64,000 bases of DNA from Strongylocentrotus droebachiensis. Its lineage: Eukaryota; Echinodermata; Echinoidea; Camarodonta; Strongylocentrotidae. The notes under the pieces were generated by a model. That model searched no databases and was not told the origin of the DNA. It was given only the letters and a program-made list of their open reading frames with translations. Location of the stretch: contig JAVYIG010007494.1 in assembly GCA_035222895.1 (NCBI GenBank), positions 37,309 through 101,308 of the forward strand, given 5' to 3'. How positions within the stretch are numbered: the first letter of the stretch is position 1; each line of letters begins with the position of its first letter. Shown here piece after piece: positions 59,301 to 64,000 of this stretch. The translations under genes and the position numbers were made by a program.

Positions 59301-60716
59301 TTTTCCAGAGCCCTCCCCAACTGTTTGTGTTTGATAAATTTTGATCAGCTTTTAAAATTCTTCAACTTTCATGTTTCATGTTCAGCCTTAGATCTAATCA
59401 AATTTTCATACAAACTTCCTCCACATCTAAAAAAAATTCTCCCATTTTCTTACATTTTACAGTGTGAAAACTATTTTGTTCAGAGTTGTAATACGACTTT
59501 TTTTGCTCAATATGGTATAGGTATTACTTATACCCCTAGATCTATAACTATTTGTTCTTTTGCAACACGCGCTAAGTTTAGGTCTACTATAAATATTACA
59601 TTGCTCACTGTTACATTTTTGTTGTTTTGTTCAGCTTTTTTGGAGGGTGCATAAGTTTTTTTTCTCATTCTGTTGTTAATATTTCTGCTGTTGTTAGTTT
59701 TGTCTTGTTGTACTAATGTATGTTGTTGTTTGTTGTTATTTTTTCTCTTTGACTTTGTTGTTGATTTTGCTTTCCTTCAATGGCTACACAACGACCTCTC
59801 ATCAAGAGGTCTGTATTACCAAATGTACTATTACAATTGCTCAGTACCAGTGTCTTACTGACAAAATAGAAACAAAACAATAACACAGCTAGCTAGAGGC
59901 TGAGCTAGAGAAACCCCATCAGTCATGTGAGTAGTCTAGTTTCAACTGGCATAGACCCTCTGAAGTCTGAACTCGTCCAAGTTGACACTCAGTTGCAGTT
60001 GGCCGACATAAACACAGAATAAAACATGAACACTAAACTCTAAATTGCACTTGTGTGCTCTAATTCTACAGGCTGTATTATAACACTGCCTCAGGTTCAT
60101 TGTTCGTCTCAACACGCACGATCATCCAGTAAGAAATTATTGTACAAAATGACTAGCCGAGAAGCCGTCTTTATGTGTGGCGCGAATTCGCGTCGACTTT
60201 GAATTTCAAAAGTTTTACACACAACTCAACGTGCTACGCTATACTGTGTCCGCATCTCGGCTTCTATGCAGTAGTCACATGTGCACTGTATGGCAATACA
60301 CAAACCGTTCATCGCAATGGCATCAAAGTCAAACTTGGACAACGACTATCATTTTCGAATACGACATGGTTAGCTTTAGGAGCAATTTGTAAGGTATCTA
60401 ACAGGTTTTAGGCTTGAACATTATATGGAATACATTTTCATGATATACAATAAGAGAACTATACTGGTGTGAAGTTTTAAAAATGTTTTGAATAATATGA
60501 AATTCGGGGCACAGAATCGTGTTCCGACGTACGAGATGGAACAAAAATGGCAGCGTCCCCATGCAACTGAAACACAATTTTTGACAACATGAAATGACCA
60601 AAACAACAGTCCACAAACGAGAATGACACTAAGAATATTACGGATAATACTCGAATAATGAAAATTACCTTCTGCGGATCCGCACCACGTAACTCCAGCT
60701 CAATTCTCCGATCCAT
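41886..60716 (-). CDS. ANP32: Acidic leucine-rich nuclear phosphoprotein 32 (ANP32 family)
   Basis: Eight exons in phase, 314 aa: 60716-60669, 57418-57272, 56875-56756, 48535-48358, 46492-46388, 45377-45202, 43396-43297, 41956-41886. ANP32 proteins are nuclear histone chaperones and phosphatase regulators. Residues 1-145 form the leucine-rich repeat domain: [86 protein letters not shown]. From about 150 on, the tail is almost only Asp/Glu; exon 6 alone is largely an aspartate run. It ends with [10 protein letters not shown] (248-257), the nuclear signal KRKR (300-303) and a final acidic stretch. The GLNYL motif and RGEKRKRD order resemble vertebrate ANP32E, the H2A.Z chaperone. Earlier in-frame ATGs (for example MTTVPT before MDRR) exist; MDRRIEL fits the family. 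Intron 3 houses a 7.4-kb transposon. Confidence 0.93.
42291..42792. mobile_element. Intact 502-bp TTAA MITE
   Basis: Flanked by TTAA (42287-42290 and 42793-42796). The ends are AGGTATTACAAAGTTTTGG and CCAAAACTTTGTATTACCT. It is the inverted, uninterrupted counterpart of the split element at 6682-10683 and shows what that copy looked like before the LINE landed in it. Lies in an ANP32 intron. Confidence 0.85.
42821..43056. repeat. 76-bp direct repeats flanking an 84-bp element-end fragment
   Basis: ACATGGACCAAAAGCTTTTC and the following 56 bases occur at 42821 and again, identically, at 42981. Between them, 42897-42980 contains GTTTAACCGAAAACAGTCCGG and GGAGATATCCGTGATGTTACA, an inverted match to the left end of the insertion at 7147-7225. 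Confidence 0.8.
43533..43669. mobile_element. Small MITE with GGCCCC ends
   Basis: GGCCCCGTTGCATGAAACTT at the left and the complement of AAGTTTTATGCAAAGGGGCTC at the right are imperfect inverted repeats. The interior contains repeated ACCATGGTA-type motifs. About 137 bases, non-coding. Confidence 0.6.
44249..44397. mobile_element. Small MITE with GGTTTCACAAAG ends, copy 1
   Basis: The inverted ends GGGGGTTTCACAAAGCCC and TTTTGTGAAACACCCCCC surround ACAAATGACAAA and TGTCATTTGTCAC arms. The central part, TGATAACCAATCAGAAGCAA, is shared with 46121-46270. Confidence 0.65.
45202..45377 (-). repeat. Aspartate-codon repeat within ANP32 exon 6
   Basis: The exon is largely GAT/GAC codons, forming an imperfect trinucleotide repeat on the coding strand. 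It is coding sequence and stays in frame, but it is prone to length change. Confidence 0.8.
46121..46270. mobile_element. Small MITE with TTTCACAAAG ends, copy 2
   Basis: CTGGGACCCATTTCACAAAG pairs with the complement of TTTTGAGAAATGAGGCCCAG. It shares its centre with the element at 44249-44397 and sits 100 bases downstream of the ANP32 exon 5 donor. Confidence 0.65.
47153..47765 (+). repeat. tRNA-derived SINE split by a MITE
   Basis: A tRNA-like head, GGCGAGTTGGCACAGTCGG, is followed by a SINE body (GTTTTAGTCCAGTCCCGGC, then TTAAATGGAGGCCCTGTG). The head is interrupted by the MITE at 47184-47506; the body resumes at CGCATTAAGCATC. Not a functional tRNA. Limits are approximate. Confidence 0.55.
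47184..47506. mobile_element. MITE inserted in the SINE
   Basis: The inverted ends GGTCACATCCCACCGT and the complement of ACGGCGGGATGTGACC are nearly exact. The interior is more CpG-rich than its surroundings, has several ACGT-containing palindromic motifs, and lacks a real gene (the open frames on both strands follow the repeat). 323 bases. Confidence 0.65.
47775..48064. mobile_element. MITE with CAGGGGG ends
   Basis: CAGGGGGTGTTTCACAAAGA and the complement of the right end (CAGGGGGGCGATTCACAAAG) begin arms of about 60 bases, with AGTTAGACTTAACTA and GGCAGGCC(G/A)TTCATGCCA in both. The ends resemble hAT elements, but no 8-bp duplication is evident. Confidence 0.7.
48135..48307. repeat. Purine-rich (GAA/GGA)n tract before ANP32 exon 4 donor side
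   Basis: Imperfect GGA/GAA repeats in the intron just downstream of ANP32 exon 4 on the minus strand. Its translation gives proline/serine runs and is not a gene. Confidence 0.8.
48650..48830. repeat. SINE-like fragment with GCGCTATATAAAT tail
   Basis: Contains GGAGCACTTTGAGCACCTTG and TGTGCGCTATATAAATAT, a tail type common to several SINE and LINE 3' ends. Limits uncertain. Confidence 0.4.
49069..56449 (+). mobile_element. 7.4-kb autonomous DNA transposon, superfamily not assigned
   Basis: The terminal inverted repeats of about 35 bases differ at only two positions: GGCCAAAAAAAAAAAAT, then TTTGGTTGTCCTCGA. TTA flanks both ends (49066-49068 and 56450-56452). Inside the right end lies a CCGCCCGCCCGCCCC block. 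It encodes one gene in 12 exons (49613-55146) and has an AATAAA at 55732-55737. It fills about 90% of ANP32 intron 3, in reverse orientation to that gene. Near-identical ends and an unbroken gene suggest recent arrival. A TTA duplication and GG-starting ends recall PIF/Harbinger, but the protein does not look like that transposase and no Myb-type partner gene is present. Confidence 0.9.
49613..55146 (+). CDS. Putative DDE transposase of the 7.4-kb element
   Basis: Twelve exons join in phase with good splice sites: 49613-50110, 50613-50969, 51218-51426, 51560-51724, 51844-52066, 52320-52532, 52724-53354, 53476-53630, 53773-53946, 54108-54305, 54581-54784, 54919-55146. This gives 1,084 aa with no internal stop. 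The ATG has a good context (ACCAAAATGG). The N-terminal part has a CxxC pair (C83, C86) and the middle is mixed helical. Exon 7 holds a likely RNase H-fold catalytic core: D593/D594 in [11 protein letters not shown]696 in [11 protein letters not shown], and E740 in [14 protein letters not shown], giving D(102)D(43)E spacing. The C-terminus has zinc-knuckle-like pairs C959-C962 ([11 protein letters not shown]), C1037/C1040 and C1062-C1065. Mobilising its own ends is inferred from position; no family name is assigned. Confidence 0.82.
57501..57713. mobile_element. ~200-bp TTAA MITE, copy 3
   Basis: TTAA at 57497-57500 and 57714-57717. It starts AGCCTGTCTGTACTA and ends with a partly duplicated GGAGCTTCAGTGGAGCT. 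Same family as 20410-20596 and 31615-31800. It sits 79 bases upstream of the ANP32 exon 2 acceptor and contains a G-run. Confidence 0.8.
57800..60668 (-). other. ANP32 intron 1, no gene seen
   Basis: AT-rich intron with C- and G-runs (about 58100, 58910). Plus-strand open frames around 59325-59861 are T-rich and have no recognisable domain. Confidence 0.6.
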
Positions 60717-61060
60717 CGTGGGTACTGTGGTCATGCTCTTCAAAAGTACTCGCAGCACTTTCGGATTGTCGGCGGGTACGGTGCGCTAGTTGGTTGGGCA
60801 GCAGCGATGTAGCGCTAAGTTTAGCCGCGGGTACCTCGATCAGTGCAGTATACACAGCGTGCTGGTATATGCTCAACGTATACACGCCGCGCCGTTGTAT
60901 TGCTAGCAACTCCTTGATTTGGCTAAGCGGCTGCCGCGCATTGGTCGATTGCGATTGCATGCATTTTATACGGCGGCTTGTATATTCCGTCATTGACTGT
61001 ACAACAGTTTACAATAGATGTGCGACAGACGTGTAGCATCTATAGGCCAACACGTTATTT
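60717..61060 (-). promoter_or_regulatory. ANP32: Probable ANP32 promoter and 5' UTR
   Basis: Directly upstream of the ANP32 start codon, this stretch is richer in C+G and in CpG than its surroundings (for example TGTCGGCGGGTACGGTGCGC and GCGGCTGCCGCGCATTGG). No TATA box at a clear distance. Assigned by position and composition only. Confidence 0.45.
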
Positions 61061-61574
61061 CAATGGAGAGAAGGCGTTAGCACAGTGATTTAAAGCTGCA
61101 CTACTACAATTGGGCGTGCATTAAAACTGCATGTTTTCTAAAGAACTTACAAAATGTGAGTCTAAAAAGCCAAAAATCAAGTTGGGCTTTTCATTTCTGT
61201 GAGTAACCTTGTTGTAGGTCTATCATAAAATAATCAAGGGAAAAACAAAATGCGTACTAGTTCTACGACAGAAGATTTTTTTTTTTTTCATTGGATTTTC
61301 CCAATTCAATTGGGATTAAAATAAACCGTAAAGCTCTAAACTGTGCCATGTCACACATAATCAAATTGCATTAACAATGTAATGGACAGTAATTGGAGTC
61401 AAAGTGGTGAGAATTTTTTTGAGACCCAACATAATCCGATATCACTAATATTCACCCTCTTCGTTTTCTATCACTGTCGATCTTCAAATATCAGTCACTC
61501 GATGATATGGCTTATATTTTGTTCAGTATGTCCGATGTCACGGATAAAATCAATTATGACTTTATGATCATAGG

Positions 61575-62755
61575 CAGGGGCGGCGATCCCGGGGGGGACG
61601 GGGGGGGGGACACGTCCCCCCCTCGATTTTTGTAGGGGGGGATCGTCCCCCCCCGGAAAATTTGAAAAAGTGCATAAAAATAATGTACAGCAAATACTGA
61701 CTAAAGACTGCAACACACTATTAGGCTTTGGAAGGCCCAAGAGTGCAGCGTTCAGACAAATACAAATACAAAAATCTTCTGGCTCGGGAGCTATGCTCCC
61801 TCGCATAATATCCTTCAAAATATTTAAGTAAATATTGTAGAAAAGTGAATTGTAAAAAAAAGTATATTGTTTCTTTTCATACTATAGTTTTCCTAAGGAA
61901 TATAATTTTGTAATACAACAAAACTTCAAAACCTGTGAGGGGGTAGTTACTTTTGTCACCTTCACCCCTCTCGTTCACTATGCTCACCCACTCAGGCTTG
62001 GGGTATTCCCCCCCCCCCCCGCCGATACAATTATTTATAATTCGATACCAGTGACTAATTTACAAATGTTGCTGAAATGACATGATTTTCTCTGAGCTTC
62101 CGGGGGCTCTGCCCCCTTACCCCCCACCAAGGGCCCTAAAACGGGCCCCTGATTGCTCAGCTGACCATAATTAAATGCCTAAAACACCTGAGCTTCCGGG
62201 GGCTCCGCCCCCTGGACCCCACCAGGACCCTAAGCGGGCCACTGGAAGCTCATCAGACCATATTCAAAAGCCTAAATTCCTAAAACCATGAGCTTCAGGG
62301 GGCTCCGCGCCCTACACCCCACTAAGGGCCCTAAGGCGACCCCTGGATGATCATCTGATCGTAAGTTAATGCCTAAAACCGTTGAGATTCCGGGGGCTTC
62401 GCCCCCCTGGACTCCACTAAGATTACGGACCTGCATGCAAGTGTCAAAAATAAGGTATCAAAATATGCTCACCTGATTCTTATTAAATGCCTATAAACTC
62501 TGAGCTTCATGGGGCTCCGCCCCTTGACCCCCGCCGGGGCTCTGCCCCTGGACCCCACGCTAATTTACGCGCCACTTGCTTTGCTCTATTTGATCGCAAA
62601 TACTTTAGCCCCCCTCCCACTTTGAAATGTAACATGATGATTCGGATTTTTTTTCTCCCCCCCCCCCAACAAAAAAAAAATTGCTCATTACGTCACTCCT
62701 CCCTCGTTCCTCGCGTTTCGTCCCCCCCGGTCATGAAAAGAAATCGCCGCCCCTG
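61575..62755. mobile_element. hAT-type non-autonomous element, copy 2
   Basis: CAGGGGCGGCGAT at the left and the complement ATCGCCGCCCCTG at the right, with a perfect 8-bp duplication ATCATAGG (61567-61574 and 62756-62763). Inverted relative to the copy at 36772-38047, with which it shares both ends and the TAATGAGCAA-type and AAGTGCAAAA-type inner blocks. The middle is a degenerate tandem array of about 90-bp units with GGGGGCTCCGCCCCC hairpins. No transposase frame. Confidence 0.9.
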
Positions 62756-63578
62756 ATCATAGGTATAGCCCTATATTTAGATTTCATTCTGATTACATGT
62801 CGAGGTAAAGAAAATGTATAATTCACAAAGTAGACTCTCATTCAGTGCGGGGGGGGGGGGAGTTGTTTAATTATATTGTATATCGTGCGCCTAGCTATTG
62901 AAGGGGCGCTATAGTAAGGGCCTGCATAAAAGGAGAGAAGGTAGGGAAACCGCCTTCATGAAAAACGTGTTAACAAGTTCATTGATTTAGCGGGGGATGG
63001 TGTGGGATGGGGTCCAAAACAACCCGGATTTTCACATCCTTTTCCCTCTCCCTTTCTTTTTCTCTCGTTTCTCCGCATTAGTTTTTTTTCACTGACTGAC
63101 TCCGAGGGGCACGTGCCCCTTCTGTGCCCCCCCCCGTAACTATATACCATATGCAGCTGTAGAGAAGTGGTTATCAAATACATTCCCTATCATTGTCGCC
63201 ATCCATAATAATCTTGGTTTCCTGTTGCTTTTAATTTTGACTGGTTTTTCAACATATTAAAGTATTAAACTGTTTTCTGAATATTCCCTGTAGCCTGCAT
63301 TATGTCAAACCCTGATTCTCACTTGCAATATCAAGATTGACGAAAGCATTAAAAAAATGCAACTCTATTGTGCTTTTATGCTATTTAATGTTATCTTTTG
63401 CATACTAAAATTGAGGTAAAATAATTATTCATCTGTGAGTTGAGGTCAAGAAAATATGATGATAAAACACGAACAGAGCGACTATTTATCTTTCCGTAGA
63501 GCATGTCACACTATAACAGACAAATTCCCGATACCTGATAACTCATAATTTAAAAATGACACTCGGGGATATTTAAGT

Positions 63579-63740
63579 CAGTGGCGGATCCAGGGGGGGG
63601 GGGGGGCCGGGGAGAAAAAAAATCATGTAAAAACACGTGATTTTACACCCCCCCCCCCCTGGCGCTCAAGGAGGGGGGGGGGGTGCAAATTAAAAAAAAT
63701 CGGAGGACCGTGGGGGGGGGGGGAGATCAACAAAGAAGGG
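63579..63740. repeat. Fragment with hAT-like end CAGTGGCGGATCCAGGGGG
   Basis: CAGTGGCGGATCCAGGGGG followed by long G and C runs. This end sequence is common among hAT-derived elements. The partner end is not found inside the window, so it is partial or decayed. Homopolymer lengths may be unreliable. Confidence 0.4.
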
Positions 63741-64000
63741 CACTTTCTGGAAATAAAGGGAAATCTCAAAGCGAAAAGATACCATTTTTAAAACATTATA
63801 TTGGTATATACCCCTACATTGTGATTACATTATCAGGGATGATAATTCAATATTTGTTTCTCTGTATACTAAATCATCATACCTTGCAGTTGGGTGTGAT
63901 GGTCTGAATAATTAATTGCGAGCGAGCGAAGCGAGCTAGGATAATTTTTAAGATTTGTCAGTTCGCCAGTGCGAAAAATTACATATAAAGAGGAAAAAAC

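Noticed and set aside
59325..59861. T-rich plus-strand frames with membrane-like residues
   Set aside because: Phe/Leu/Cys-rich translation of T-rich intron sequence; no start context or homologous motif.

Overview
This is a stretch of animal nuclear genome: AT-rich, intron-dense and crowded with transposable elements and microsatellites. The protein-coding exons are metazoan. The repeat content (TTAA and TA MITEs, hAT derivatives, tRNA-derived SINEs, an RNase H-bearing LINE) resembles a marine invertebrate deuterostome, most likely an echinoderm such as a sea urchin. That taxon is an inference; no marker settles it. All gene models below were built by hand by joining exons at GT/AG sites with matching phases.

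Four host genes can be resolved. (1) GTF2E2 (TFIIE beta subunit), minus strand, 12621 to 2280, seven coding exons, 286 aa. (2) A type II membrane glycosyltransferase with a C-terminal LARGE/B4GAT1-type GT49 domain, plus strand, 13993 to 24775, sixteen coding exons, 600 aa. It is head-to-head with GTF2E2 across about 1.4 kb. (3) COX7C (cytochrome c oxidase subunit 7C), minus strand, 34720 to 33148, two exons, 70 aa. (4) ANP32 (acidic leucine-rich nuclear phosphoprotein 32), minus strand, 60716 to 41886, eight exons, 314 aa, with an ANP32E-like C-terminal motif. Positions 1-1085 look like the 3' UTR of a further plus-strand gene converging on GTF2E2.

The most unusual object is a 7,381-bp DNA transposon at 49069-56449, in the third intron of ANP32 and in the opposite orientation. 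It has near-identical terminal inverted repeats starting GGCC, a TTA target-site duplication, and an intact 12-exon gene for a 1,084-aa protein with a D-D-E pattern and zinc-knuckle-like termini. I cannot assign it to a known transposase superfamily. An 845-bp internally deleted derivative with the same ends and the same TTA duplication lies at 31265-32109.

Other notable structures: a tandem array of partial copies of GTF2E2 exon 4 (5420-6013); a decayed duplicate of the GTF2E2 terminal exon (about 1745-1918); a nested set of elements at 6682-10683 (a TTAA MITE split by a LINE, itself split by another repeat that carries a fragment of a second LINE); two hAT-type non-autonomous elements with 8-bp duplications (36772-38047 and 61575-62755); and a ~187-bp TTAA MITE family for which the window supplies both an occupied and an empty site. 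The stretches 24776-28400, 29700-30800, 34800-36760, 39200-41885 and 58000-60600 hold UTR, intron or intergenic sequence in which I see no further gene.
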